64,000 nucleotides of DNA from Flavivirga jejuensis. Lineage in GTDB: Bacteria > Bacteroidota > Bacteroidia > Flavobacteriales > Flavobacteriaceae. Below the pieces are notes generated by a model. It worked only from the letters and a program-made list of their open reading frames with translations. It was not told where the DNA came from and did not search any database. Location of the stretch: NCBI RefSeq assembly GCF_030540765.1, contig NZ_JAUOEL010000008.1, forward strand, positions 124,001-188,000, in the 5' to 3' direction. The position numbers were made by a program, and so were the translations under genes. How positions within the stretch are numbered: position 1 is the first letter of the stretch; each line of letters opens with the position of its first letter. This document shows, piece after piece, positions 25,264 through 35,600 of this stretch.

Positions 25264-28200
25264 ATGAATATTAAAATTAATGCTTCATCAGAATTGATGG
25301 AGAATAATAAGCAGGCAGACATTATGTCTCCTCAAAAAGCTTTTCAAGTGCTTCAAACCAAAGAAGGGCACTCATTATTTTTCTCTATAGGAACAGATAA
25401 TGTTCTTTACTTAACAAGAGAAGTACCTGGTTCTGATAGTGGATGGATAAAAACAGACTTATCTTCTTGCTTAAGTGAATTTAATGGAGGTATAAAAATA
25501 GCTGTAAAAACATTTCAAGTTGGTCAAAATATAACTACTAATAATATAGATATTGTTATAGCTATTAAAGGAAAAAATCAAGATTATATCTATACCGCTT
25601 TAAATCTAGTTAACGAAGATGCTACTTGGGCTTCAGATCTTATTTGGTCTGTACAAGCATATGATGATAAGTCGCATCCCCATCCAAAAGTTGAAGTAAG
25701 TGATATATACATTGCAGAAAGTACCAATACAGAGTATATTGTCGTAGATATTCTTAAGGACCCTAGTAATTCCAATACATTTGTAAATAGATACTACCTT
25801 GACCCAGATAAAAAAATTACAGGACAAGTTTGGAATGGACATGATTTATCTGCCGATTTAAATGCCTATACAATTTCTAGTTGTCTTGGAAAGAAATTAG
25901 ATCAATTGGTTGAAGGCATCTATACAATGGGACAAATTAATAATATCACAGAATTAATTTATACACCATTATACAATGTATTTAACCCTGCCATACCTGC
26001 AAACCCAAGTAGATTAACCTTACCTACTGGTGCAAGTGCAATGGCTTCTGTAAAAAATAACCCTGACGGAACTGCTTTATTTGTTTCTGGAGACAAAGCA
26101 TTACATTATTTTCCTTGCAACAAGCAAGAAGATGGAGATGCTAGTCAAATGATTTTACAAAATGATCTTTTCCTAAACGTTACAGAATTGCATGCAAATG
26201 CAAATAGTTCAGACATTATTGTTTGGGGACTTAACAAGCAAGGACAGGTTTTTTATACAAAGTGTGCCATAGGAAGCGAAACAGAACCAGCAGCCTGGTC
26301 TACTCCAATTCCTATCTTAACAGAAGTAACACAAATTGCAAGCTACTTGAACCCTGAAAATTCCACTAATGTAATTTTTGCTCATACAGATGGAGCTAAC
26401 CTAGTAAAACTCATTCAAAACCCTACAACCACTATGTGGGAACAGAGAAATATTACGTTACCTCCAACAGATATTAATGACGTATTATCCTTTAATACGT
26501 ACACCACTCATATACAAGTATCAAGAGAAGATAATTTAGTAGCAAGTAATCAACATGTTGATATTACATCAACTAGCCCAGTATCGGTATACATTAATAA
26601 TAAATTTGCCATTCTTTCTCCATCAGTTCCTCACCGTGTTATTACAGACGAAACAGGTACTATAACAATACTCCAAGAAACTCAAGAAATTGGTGGTGTA
26701 TGTTATAACCTTCAATTAGTAGGTGCTCCAGATACCGTTAATGTAAATCCAATGATAAAAATGATGCAGATTATGGAAAGCATTAAATCTGGAGATGATC
26801 TGGGAAATGTGGTTGTTACCAATGCAGACGGGACTACTCAAAAGCTAGTTTCTAATAGTATTTCTGCTCAGGACAAAGCGGCTACGGCTCAAGCAATTCA
26901 ACAATTTGTAGCAGCTTCAAAAAATGTTCCTCAAGATGGAAACATTCAAGGAAGAGCCAAAACAAGACATGCTGTTCTTTCGTCTTATAGTGCTAGCAGT
27001 TTTGTAGCTACAGACCATACTATCTGGGGAATGTCTTTTAATACCAATGGTTCTTCATACCATTCAGGTGAAGATGCATTATCACATTTTGGCATCCAAA
27101 AAAATAACCAAACAAACAAGTTTGCACTTCGCTCTGCGGCTGTTCAAACAGATGATATTGGACATGCTATTGCGGCTACAGCTGGAGACGTTTTTAGATG
27201 GGTTAAAGACGCTTTAAATGATGTAAAAAACTTCTTTGTACAAGTCATTGATGGCGTAGCGAATTTCTTTATTACTATTGGAGAAGTCTTATATACTTTT
27301 GTTTTAGACTGCTTCCATACTATAGCAAGTGCTATAGAATTTGTTTTCAATAAGATTAAGGTATTTATTGAAGATTTAATTAAGTGGATAGGGTTCTTAT
27401 TTAAGTGGAATGATATTATAAGAACACATGATGTTTTAAAAAATGTGTTTAAAAGAGGTATAGAGAATTCTGTAAATCAAATAGATGTTCTTAAAGAGAA
27501 TACGAACCTTATATTTGATAATCTACAAAGTCGTATAGATAGTTGGGCTGGACTTGAAACAACAATAGGAAATCTTTCAGAAAAATCTGCAGCTGCTGGA
27601 AGCTGTCCTGGAAAAGACGATCCACAATCTAACTACGGAACATATCATCTAAATAATGGTGCAGCAAAATCTAAAACCAATGCAAGTATAATAAATGGTG
27701 TAACAGATCAATTAGAAGACCTCTTAAATACCTTGGCTTCTGCAATTGAAACTGAAGGAGACATTTTTGAGAATGCTTACAATACTCTTAAAACACAAGT
27801 TATTAATCAAGTAGACACCTTACCTATTGGTGAAATTCTAAAAAGAAGTATCGCTATTATAGCAGATATATTAATTGAAAGCGTAGAAAATCTGGTAGAT
27901 ACCGCCATAGATATTATTAAGATTTTAATGCAAGGTGTATTAGACATTTTAGATGCTAAGATTGAAATACCTGTATTATCCTGGTTGTATAAGGAAATTA
28001 CAGGAAACAATCTATCTTTATTAGATGCAGTATGTTTAGCACTCGCTATTCCTACAACACTATTATATAAAATTTCTGAAAACAAAGTGCCATTTCCAGA
28101 TAACAGTACTACAAGAGCATTAATTTCTGCATCTTCCTGGAGTCAATTACAAGATGTACTAAACATCTCAGTAGTAAGCAATAGTCCACAAGCAAGAAAA

Positions 28201-28836
28201 CTTGTAGAAACAGATGGTATTAAAACGCAATCTACCGATGATGATCTAACGTCTCTTCAAAAAGGATTTATATTAGCTCTGCGACTTACTGCCTTTTGTA
28301 GTAGTTTTGCTTTTATTGGTTTAAACATAGCCAAGAAAGCAGCACCAAATTCTAAATCGACTTCTATATTACACGGTATTTGCTTCTATACAACAACAGC
28401 TCCAAATTTTGCCTCAGGTTTAATTAAAAGTACAGAACAACGTTGGGACAAAGTTATGGGCGAAGTAATCTATGGTATAACTATTATAGAGAAACTTGTA
28501 GATGTATTTACATACAGGCAAGAAACCGACCCTAAAATGAAAGTTTGGGCCAATGCTACCAAATTTATTGATTGTACTTTGGGGGTCGCTGGTCTGGTAA
28601 CAACATTTGCCCCTTTAGGCTATGGTGTTACATTACAAAGTGTAACGGTGGCTATTACAAATGCTTGTTGGAATTTAAATAGAATTATGTCTCCATTTGC
28701 AAAGGATCCTTATATGTTCACAATAAAAATGGGATTAATTGGATTCTACGGTATGGGTCAGCAATGTATTATACTAGGAAACAAAACGGTTGATAATAGT
28801 AGTTCAAAAAGTGAAGCTAATTTAGTTTTAGGATAG
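25264..28836 (+). CDS. Unknown 1190-aa protein with propeller-like and amphipathic-helix regions
   Basis: I start at the ATG at 25264, since the longer frame from 25195 overlaps the previous gene. Residues about 30-430 hold repeated short beta motifs with aromatic and Asp/Gly turns (LFFSIGTDNVLYL, TALFVSGDKALHYF, IIVWGLNKQGQVFY), as in a lectin-type beta-propeller. From about 642 to 717 there is a long, aromatic-rich amphipathic helical stretch (DVFRWVKDALNDVKNFFVQV, later IEFVFNKIKVFIEDLIKWIG). Several hydrophobic segments lie between about 915 and 1170. No signal peptide. The layout fits a carbohydrate-binding, membrane-active protein (inference). I recall fungal proteins with a similar central segment, not checked. 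A hairpin follows the stop. Confidence 0.85.
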   Translation: MNIKINASSELMENNKQADIMSPQKAFQVLQTKEGHSLFFSIGTDNVLYLTREVPGSDSGWIKTDLSSCLSEFNGGIKIAVKTFQVGQNITTNNIDIVIAIKGKNQDYIYTALNLVNEDATWASDLIWSVQAYDDKSHPHPKVEVSDIYIAESTNTEYIVVDILKDPSNSNTFVNRYYLDPDKKITGQVWNGHDLSADLNAYTISSCLGKKLDQLVEGIYTMGQINNITELIYTPLYNVFNPAIPANPSRLTLPTGASAMASVKNNPDGTALFVSGDKALHYFPCNKQEDGDASQMILQNDLFLNVTELHANANSSDIIVWGLNKQGQVFYTKCAIGSETEPAAWSTPIPILTEVTQIASYLNPENSTNVIFAHTDGANLVKLIQNPTTTMWEQRNITLPPTDINDVLSFNTYTTHIQVSREDNLVASNQHVDITSTSPVSVYINNKFAILSPSVPHRVITDETGTITILQETQEIGGVCYNLQLVGAPDTVNVNPMIKMMQIMESIKSGDDLGNVVVTNADGTTQKLVSNSISAQDKAATAQAIQQFVAASKNVPQDGNIQGRAKTRHAVLSSYSASSFVATDHTIWGMSFNTNGSSYHSGEDALSHFGIQKNNQTNKFALRSAAVQTDDIGHAIAATAGDVFRWVKDALNDVKNFFVQVIDGVANFFITIGEVLYTFVLDCFHTIASAIEFVFNKIKVFIEDLIKWIGFLFKWNDIIRTHDVLKNVFKRGIENSVNQIDVLKENTNLIFDNLQSRIDSWAGLETTIGNLSEKSAAAGSCPGKDDPQSNYGTYHLNNGAAKSKTNASIINGVTDQLEDLLNTLASAIETEGDIFENAYNTLKTQVINQVDTLPIGEILKRSIAIIADILIESVENLVDTAIDIIKILMQGVLDILDAKIEIPVLSWLYKEITGNNLSLLDAVCLALAIPTTLLYKISENKVPFPDNSTTRALISASSWSQLQDVLNISVVSNSPQARKLVETDGIKTQSTDDDLTSLQKGFILALRLTAFCSSFAFIGLNIAKKAAPNSKSTSILHGICFYTTTAPNFASGLIKSTEQRWDKVMGEVIYGITIIEKLVDVFTYRQETDPKMKVWANATKFIDCTLGVAGLVTTFAPLGYGVTLQSVTVAITNACWNLNRIMSPFAKDPYMFTIKMGLIGFYGMGQQCIILGNKTVDNSSSKSEANLVLG

Positions 28837-28852
28837 GAAAGACTACCTGTTA

Positions 28853-28890
28853 TTTAGTCTAAAGAGTATTTAGATGCTCTTTAGACTAAA
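28853..28890 (+). terminator. Hairpin after the two-gene cassette
   Basis: A 14-bp perfect stem (28853-28866 with 28877-28890) and a 10-base loop. The following bases are AATG rather than a T-run, so termination strength is uncertain. Confidence 0.55.
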
Positions 28891-29055
28891 AATGTCAGTT
28901 CGATATATTAAATATTGATAATGACTAATTTGTGCATATAAATAATGAAATTGTGTCATCCTATGTTTACAAAAAGCTAGTGTCATCAGAAGGCTATCGA
29001 AAACAAAATATATTTTGTTTGAAGATTGAAGCGTCACTTTTGAGGAGGTATCTCA

Positions 29056-29781
29056 TTATTTAAAAAGATTCATGGTCTTTAAAATTTGACTTTTAAAACG
29101 ATGACTTAAGGTAATTTTTTTACCGTTTTCCATAATAATCAAATTGTCTTGTAAATAAATATGCTTAATCATATCTATGTTTACTCCATAGTTGCGATGT
29201 ACCTGTATAAATAATGGTTTTAAGGTTTCATCGAGTAATTTTTGTAATGAAATCTTAACTAAATATTTTTGATCTGTGGTAACCAAATCACAATAATTAG
29301 CACCTGTTTCTACGTATATAATGTCCTTTATATTTACTTTAGAAATGATTTTATCGGACTTTACAAAAATATAATCCTGAAGTATAACCCCATTAGTAGT
29401 AGCAAATGCTGCAGGTTGCTGGGTAAATTCTTCAAAAGCTAATTCTATTGCATATTGTAATTCTAAGGGGTTAAAAGGTTTTATTAAATAAGAACTAGGT
29501 TCTGTATATTTAGCACATTCAAAAACGGTTCTATCCAAACTACTGGTTAGGAATATAATAGGCTTTTTTGGGCTTAACGTATTAATGGTATTGGCTAAAT
29601 TTATTCCTTTAGGCTTTCCATCAATAAAAATATCTAAAATAGCAATGTCAAAAGAGACATTATTTATCATTTCTATACCATCCTCAATAGTATTAGCTAT
29701 GATGAGATTATAATTTACATGAAGCGTTGTTTTTAAACGCTCTACATCTTCTTGATCGTCTTCAAACAGAAATATATTCAT
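29056..29781 (-). CDS. LytTR response regulator, 241 aa
   Basis: An N-terminal receiver domain with acidic residues FEDD (6-9), phospho-acceptor Asp50 (IAILDIF) and Lys101 (SSYLIKPF), then a LytTR DNA-binding domain from about 135 to the end (IIYVETGANYCDLVT, FIQVHRNYGVNIDMI). LytTR proteins bind pairs of short direct repeats about one to two helical turns apart. The gene overlaps the histidine kinase gene by 20 bases, so the pair is a two-component system. Targets are unknown. Confidence 0.92.
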   Translation of the reverse strand: MNIFLFEDDQEDVERLKTTLHVNYNLIIANTIEDGIEMINNVSFDIAILDIFIDGKPKGINLANTINTLSPKKPIIFLTSSLDRTVFECAKYTEPSSYLIKPFNPLELQYAIELAFEEFTQQPAAFATTNGVILQDYIFVKSDKIISKVNIKDIIYVETGANYCDLVTTDQKYLVKISLQKLLDETLKPLFIQVHRNYGVNIDMIKHIYLQDNLIIMENGKKITLSHRFKSQILKTMNLFK

Positions 29782-31489
29782 CCTGATGTTTTTTTCTTAG
29801 AGACAGTGATATCTGGATAAAAGAGGACGTTTCTGAAACTTCAAAAACACCTCCATTTTTTATAACAAATTCTTTGCATAACTGGTGTCCTAACCCTGTA
29901 GAGTTATAAGACTCCGAGGTATTTGAACTTGTTTTTTTATCTGGAATTGGATTCTCTATTATTAAAAGTATACTTTCGTTATCTTCTTTGGCAGTAATTC
30001 TAATCGTTCTTTCTTCTGGGATATACTTAACAGCATTATCAAAAATATTTCTAAATACAATTTTTAATGTATTATTATCCCCGATTACAGTACAGAATTC
30101 TGGTATTTGAATATTAAGATTGAGCTTCTTTAAAGCTATAACTGGTCTAAAATAATACAGCACCTGATCGATCATCGTTTCCAGATGTATCACAGTAAGT
30201 TTAAACAAAAGTTTATTTCTATTATTTAGTGCCCATTGCAAGGTATTTTCAATTAATAAACTAGTATTAGCAGCAATACCGTAACATCCCTGTATCTCTT
30301 TATCAAAATATAGTTGCTCTTTGCTATCTTTTGTACTTAAAGATAATAATTTATTGCTTAAAAAATGTACAGGAGTTTTCAGGTCATGAGAAAGAATGGT
30401 TAACAATTTATCTTTGGTCGTATTGAGCGCATCAACCTTCTTTTTTTGAAGCGTGATTTTACGATTCTTTTTTCTGAGTTTCATACCCAGAAAAAGCACA
30501 AAAACAATACCAGATAAACTAAAAAACGTAATAACAAAAGCACCATGACGTTTTAAACGTTCTTTCACCAATTTTTCTTCATTCAATCGTACAATCAATT
30601 CTTTATCTTTCTCTGCTAACTGCCAGATCTTATCTCTGTTCCAAATAGAATCTTTTACTTTTTCAGCTTCTTTTCTATAGTTCAGGGCTTTTTTAAACTG
30701 CTTTCTGTTCTCTTCTACTACAGACATATTTAAATAAGCACTTTGTAATGTTTTAAGATCTTTTGCTTTTTTTGCATACCTCAACCCTTTTTCAAAATAC
30801 GGGATAGCTATACTATCCATATACTGCTCATAATATAGATTGCCAATATCCATAGCAGATTTTGCCATGTTTAAGGTATCACCACGTTTCTCATTTATTG
30901 CCAAACTTTCCAGTAAATTCTCTGAGGCTTTAGCATAAGATTTTAAGTGTAAATAACATATCCCTAAATTATGTAGGTTAGCATTCCAGTTTATATCGTT
31001 CTCATTATGGGTGGATTTCCATTGCTCTAAAATAGTGACTGCTTTATGAAATTCTTTGAGCTCATAATATAATTGCCCCTGGGTAGCATAAGACTCTTTT
31101 ACATATAAAATCCTATTGGCATTGCCTATTTCAATAGCTTTAGAAATAGCTTTTATAGCTAACGGGTATAGTTTTTTTTCTTTAAGGATACGTCCTTTTA
31201 TAGTATATAGCCAAAACTTTGCTTCTGGTTTTTCTATAATATCTCGTCCCAGTAACTCATTACATAATCCAAAAGCTTTGTCTATATTACCTGAAGAGAA
31301 TGCTACGTGTAACTTATGGTATGTATTTCTATCATCATAAAAAGTCATAGACTCTGAACAATGGTAACATTGCTTTTTCAACTCTTGATCTATCGGGACA
31401 ATTGCTTGTTTTTCGATTCCAAAAAGGAGAAAACTATACATACTTCCTAAAAGAAAGAGACATTGTTTTTTTAATAGTATCCTGTACAT
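29762..31489 (-). CDS. TPR-containing sensor histidine kinase, 575 aa
   Basis: A signal-like N-terminus (residues 1-25) precedes about six tetratricopeptide repeats (about 50-310; e.g. NLHNLGICYLHLKSYAKASENL), a transmembrane segment near 319-343, and a kinase core with H368 in ILSHDLKTP. The N box (IFDNAVKYIPEERTI) and a closing GLGHQLCKEFVIKNGG mark the ATPase domain. This periplasmic-TPR, kinase-LytTR arrangement is common in Bacteroidota. It follows the 151-aa gene by 18 bases and overlaps the regulator, so all three likely form one operon. Confidence 0.9.
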   Translation of the reverse strand: MYRILLKKQCLFLLGSMYSFLLFGIEKQAIVPIDQELKKQCYHCSESMTFYDDRNTYHKLHVAFSSGNIDKAFGLCNELLGRDIIEKPEAKFWLYTIKGRILKEKKLYPLAIKAISKAIEIGNANRILYVKESYATQGQLYYELKEFHKAVTILEQWKSTHNENDINWNANLHNLGICYLHLKSYAKASENLLESLAINEKRGDTLNMAKSAMDIGNLYYEQYMDSIAIPYFEKGLRYAKKAKDLKTLQSAYLNMSVVEENRKQFKKALNYRKEAEKVKDSIWNRDKIWQLAEKDKELIVRLNEEKLVKERLKRHGAFVITFFSLSGIVFVLFLGMKLRKKNRKITLQKKKVDALNTTKDKLLTILSHDLKTPVHFLSNKLLSLSTKDSKEQLYFDKEIQGCYGIAANTSLLIENTLQWALNNRNKLLFKLTVIHLETMIDQVLYYFRPVIALKKLNLNIQIPEFCTVIGDNNTLKIVFRNIFDNAVKYIPEERTIRITAKEDNESILLIIENPIPDKKTSSNTSESYNSTGLGHQLCKEFVIKNGGVFEVSETSSFIQISLSLRKKHQDEYISV

Positions 31490-31507
31490 CTGTATAAGAA
31501 ACTATGC

Positions 31508-31963
31508 TTACTTAGGAATACCAACTACAGGATCGGCAGAGGTGGTTACAGTTCCTCTTGTGGTTTCAACTTCTCCAACTCCTGGTTTGTCATATTCATA
31601 AAATACTTTGATCCCATTTTCTTTTGCGACACTACTTTTATATGCAATCTGAATTAACCAAATATTTTGTTTTCCTGTCAAAGGAATTTCAGTACTTGAC
31701 CACTTTATGGCAATATTCCTGGCATAAACATCAGTATTTCCAATTCGTTTCACATCTCTAACAATAGCATCAAAATGATCAACCTTTTTAGGGATCATTA
31801 CTATTATTTCTGTACAAAAGGTTTTTTCACTATCATTAACGTCATCCGAAGATTTTTTAGTAAACGAAGCAAAAGGATCATCATCATAAAATTCGTATAC
31901 GAAACTTGATTTTAATGGATACTTCCTACATGATATTACGTTGTGTTCAGGGGCTTCTTTCAT
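31508..31963 (-). CDS. Unknown 151-aa protein, first gene of the kinase operon
   Basis: A cytoplasmic-looking protein, no signal peptide or membrane segment. It is beta-strand rich with charged loops; visible landmarks are KSSFVYEFYDDDPFASF (near 19-35), TFCTEIIVMIPKKVDHFDAI (near 48-67) and RNIAIKWSSTEIPLTGKQNI (near 82-101). The Thr/Val/Pro-rich end looks flexible. I do not recognise a family. Position 18 bases before the histidine kinase suggests a functional tie to the kinase-regulator pair and perhaps to the opposite-strand cassette. Confidence 0.65.
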   Translation of the reverse strand: MKEAPEHNVISCRKYPLKSSFVYEFYDDDPFASFTKKSSDDVNDSEKTFCTEIIVMIPKKVDHFDAIVRDVKRIGNTDVYARNIAIKWSSTEIPLTGKQNIWLIQIAYKSSVAKENGIKVFYEYDKPGVGEVETTRGTVTTSADPVVGIPK

Positions 31964-32308
31964 GATAAATTCTATATTTACGTAGTTAAACTTCTCGTAA
32001 ATATAAAAATTATAATCCTAATCGTATAAATGCAACTATGACATCTCTTCTACATTCAAATCACAATAAAATAAAATAGACTGCCCCACTACAGAGCAGC
32101 ATGATTTTTTTCTTTACGTAAAAAAACAAAAGGTATTAAACCTTCAGGAATCCTTAAACCCAATAAATAGGGATCGACTACAAAGGGCGAAGTAATAAAA
32201 CAAGATTCAGTTAAAAATAAGAAAGAGTTCAAATTACAATTCTGAATACATCTTATAGACTTCTTAAAATTGAGTTTTCCTGCTACACAATAAGTATGGA
32301 CTAATAAG

Positions 32309-32363
32309 TCATAACCATAGTTCAATCCGCTCTCGCTTCACTACAAAATAAAATCTAAGATTT
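32309..32363 (+). repeat. Degenerate duplicate of tRNA-Met 3' part and flank (att-like)
   Basis: In order it has TCATAACC (same as the anticodon loop region of tRNA-Met), GTTCAATCC (a canonical T-loop), CTCTCGCT (identical to the 3' acceptor strand), then ACAA and a flank ending AAGATTT as after the real tRNA. About 11 bases are missing between the anticodon and T arms and 5 are added after CTCTCGCT. This is the shape expected of a decayed attachment site. Confidence 0.5.
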
Positions 32364-32578
32364 CAGTCTAATTTTACACCATTTTAAACAAAAAAATAAG
32401 CCTTTCATTTAAATTTGACGCAATCGAGTAAGAAAAAGAATACAAAATTAAATTGAATTAGTTTTTAATGTGGGTTAAAATTTACATTATATAAATTATT
32501 CATCTAAATTCTTACTTTTTTAAAAAACACTAAATTATTGATTTGCAATACATAAGGTATTTAAAATCAAAATAAATG

Positions 32579-32638
32579 CATTTCATCGGATTTAAATACA
32601 CTTTATCGATGATTTTGATAGTATATATTCTATATTAG
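32579..32638 (+). promoter_or_regulatory. Two-part operator and -7 element of the 1220-aa gene
   Basis: Half-sites CATTTCATCGGAT (32579) and CACTTTATCGATG (32599) are 20 bases apart; the -7-like TATATTAG is at 32631-32638, 32 bases after the second half-site. The same layout recurs before 57826. Confidence 0.55.
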
Positions 32639-32685
32639 CCCCCATGATTTTATCTAATTAAAATTTCTCTCAAAATCAATGATTT

Positions 32686-35600
32686 ATGAAAAAAAGACTA
32701 TTTTACTTACTAATCTGTTTAATTGCTTATTACACAAACGCTCAAACACCTGGTGTTTCAACCTTTTTTGAACAAAGTCCTGGAGACACCAGAGAATATA
32801 TAGAATATATTCCAGGTAATTTACCTATAATTATATCTGCACCTCATGGAGGCGTAAAACAATCTGGAAGCACCATTGGAGGTGTGTTTTATCCAGACAA
32901 CGATGCTTCTTTACCTGATAGGAATTGTGGAACTAATGAAAGGGATGACAATACTGAAATTTTGGTTAGAGAAATTCAAGAAGAAATTTTTAATCAAACA
33001 GGTTGCTATGCACATGTTATTATCAATAATTTACATAGAACAAAACTAGATCCTAATCGGGAAATAAATGAAGCGACTTGCGGAGACTCAGACGCCATGG
33101 ATCATTGGAACGCCTGGCACAGTTTTATTGACCAGGCAAGTGCATCAGTCGAAGCTAATTGGGGAAAAGGTCTTTATATAGATTTACACGGGCAAAGTCA
33201 CTCTATTGCAAGAGTTGAATTGGGATATAATATCTCGTCTTCTCAATTAAACAGCTCAAATTTAAACGGAGCCTCTATTATTAATAACTCTACAATTAAA
33301 AACCTTGTTTCTAATAATTTAGGCTTATTAAATCATGAAGAATTAGTAAGAGGTAGTGAAAGTTTAGGTGCTAAATTAAAAGCGACTACTGCTACATTCT
33401 ACAATAATAATGTAAGCTCTGGTTGCGGTGTAACATCAGGTTACAGAGCTATTCCAAGTAATTTTGATAGCGGTGCATCTGATAGCTGCGACGATACCAG
33501 ACCATTTAGTAACTCATATTTCGCTGGCGATTTTTACAATAACTTAAGACATGGTTCTGGACCTGCTGCTAGTGACGGAACTGGAGGAAGCGGAAGCATA
33601 GACGGTATAATGAGTGAAGTAAACAGACGTGTTAGGGATTTAGGGACTTACAAAGGCAACTTTTTTGATTCAAGACCACAAACCTTAGTACCTTTTGCTA
33701 AAGATTATGCTGCCGTAATACTTGATTATATTGATACACATTATAATGATTTCGCAAAGTTTACTTATAGTTCAAGTAGCTATACTACTAATGGTAGTGA
33801 CCCTACTCCAAGTATCACTGGAGTTTCTGGGGGAAGTTTTTCCAGTACTTCTGGTTTAACAATAAATAGTACTACAGGAGTTATTGATGTTTCTAATTCA
33901 GTAGTTGGAAATTACGTTGTAACCTATACTGCTGGTACTTGTGGTTATTATAAACAGACTCAAAACGTTGAAATTACAGGTTTTACTCCAATAGCATCCT
34001 GTCAAAATATTAATGCCTTATTAGATGGAGCTGGTAATGTTACGATTACGGCTGCAGAACTAAATGATGGCAGTAGCGTTGGTAATTTATCTATAAATAC
34101 ATCCAGTTTTACTTGTGCTAATCTTGGTGCAAATAATGTAACATTAACAGCTACAGACCCTGGAAACCCTGGAAACACAGACTCTTGTGTTGCAATAGTC
34201 ACTGTAACGCAACCTAACAAACCTGCAGATGTCATTACTAATGAAACCATCTGTTCTGGTGAAACTTATACATGGTTTGGTACAGATTATACAACCAATC
34301 AAACAGCAACAACTATTGTGAATGATGGCTGTACGGCAGATCAGGTATTAAACCTAACAGTAACACCGAAACCTGCAGATGTCATTACTAACGAAACCAT
34401 CTGTTCGGGTGAAACTTACACATGGTTTGGTACAGATTACACAACCAATCAAACAGCAACAACTATTGTGAATGATGGTTGTACAGCAAATCAGGTATTA
34501 AACCTAACAGTAACACCGAAACCCGCAGATATCATTACTAACGAAACCATCTGTTCGGGTGAAACCTATACATGGTTTGGTACAGATTATACAACCAATC
34601 AAACAGCAACAACTATTGTGAATGATGGTTGTACGGCCAATCAAGTATTAAACCTAACAGTAACACCAAAACCCGCAGATGTCATTACTAACGAAACTAT
34701 CTGTTCAGGAGAAACCTATACATGGTTTGGTACAGATTATACAACCAATCAAACAGCAACAACTATTGTGAATGATGGCTGTACAGCAGATCAGGTATTA
34801 AACCTAACAGTAACACCAAAACCCGCAGATGTCATTACTAACGAAACCATCTGTTCTGGTGAAACCTATACATGGTTTGGTACAGATTATACAACCAATC
34901 AAACAGCAACAACTATTGTGAATGATGGCTGTACAGCAGATCAGGTATTAAACCTAACAGTAACACCAAAACCCGCAGATGTCATTACTAACGAAACCAT
35001 CTGTTCTGGTGAAACCTATACATGGTTTGGTACAGATTATACAACCAATCAAACAGCAACAACTATTGTGAATGATGGTTGTACAGCCAATCAGGTATTA
35101 AACCTAACAGTAACACCGAAACCCGCAGATGTCATTACTAACGAAACTATTTGTTCAGGAGAAACTTATACATGGTTTGGTACAGATTACACAACCAATC
35201 AAACAGCTACAACTATTGTGAATGATGGTTGTACAGCAGATCAGGTATTAAACCTAACAGTAACACCGAAACCTGCAGATGTCATTACTAACGAAACCAT
35301 TTGTTCGGGAGAAACCTATACATGGTTTGGTACAGATTATACGACCAATCAAACAGCAACAACTATTGTGAATGATGGTTGTACGGCAGATCAGGTATTA
35401 AACCTAACAGTAACACCGAAACCTGCAGATGTCATTACTAACGAAACCATCTGTTCTGGTGAAACCTATACATGGTTTGGTACAGATTATACGACCAATC
35501 AAACGGCTACAACTATTGTGAATGATGGTTGTACAGCAAATCAGGTATTAAACCTAACAGTAACACCGAAACCCGCAGATATCATTACTAACGAAACTAT

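Larger units (their letters stand above)
22718..32363. mobile_element. Candidate tRNA-Met-bounded genomic island (no integrase)
   Basis: The left boundary is the 3' part of tRNA-Met; the right is a decayed copy of that part at 32309-32363. Between them lie genes without housekeeping relatives: the 608/1190-aa pair, an unstarted coding remnant, a 151-aa protein and a TPR-kinase/LytTR pair. Many integrative elements use the anticodon-loop-to-3' end of tRNAs as attachment site. No integrase, transposase or relaxase is visible, so if this was an element it has lost its mobility genes. Confidence 0.35.
31964..32685. other. Spacer with a tRNA-Met remnant and an operator
   Basis: No accepted gene in 722 bases. 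It holds the tRNA-like remnant (32309-32363), annotated separately, and the operator/promoter of the next gene (32579-32638). A 78-codon minus-strand frame (32089-32325) begins at the remnant and shows no family. Confidence 0.6.

Noticed and set aside
32089-32325. 78-codon minus-strand frame
   Set aside because: No known motif; begins in the tRNA-like remnant. Its start YGYDLLVHT resembles the 608-aa protein start by a few residues only.
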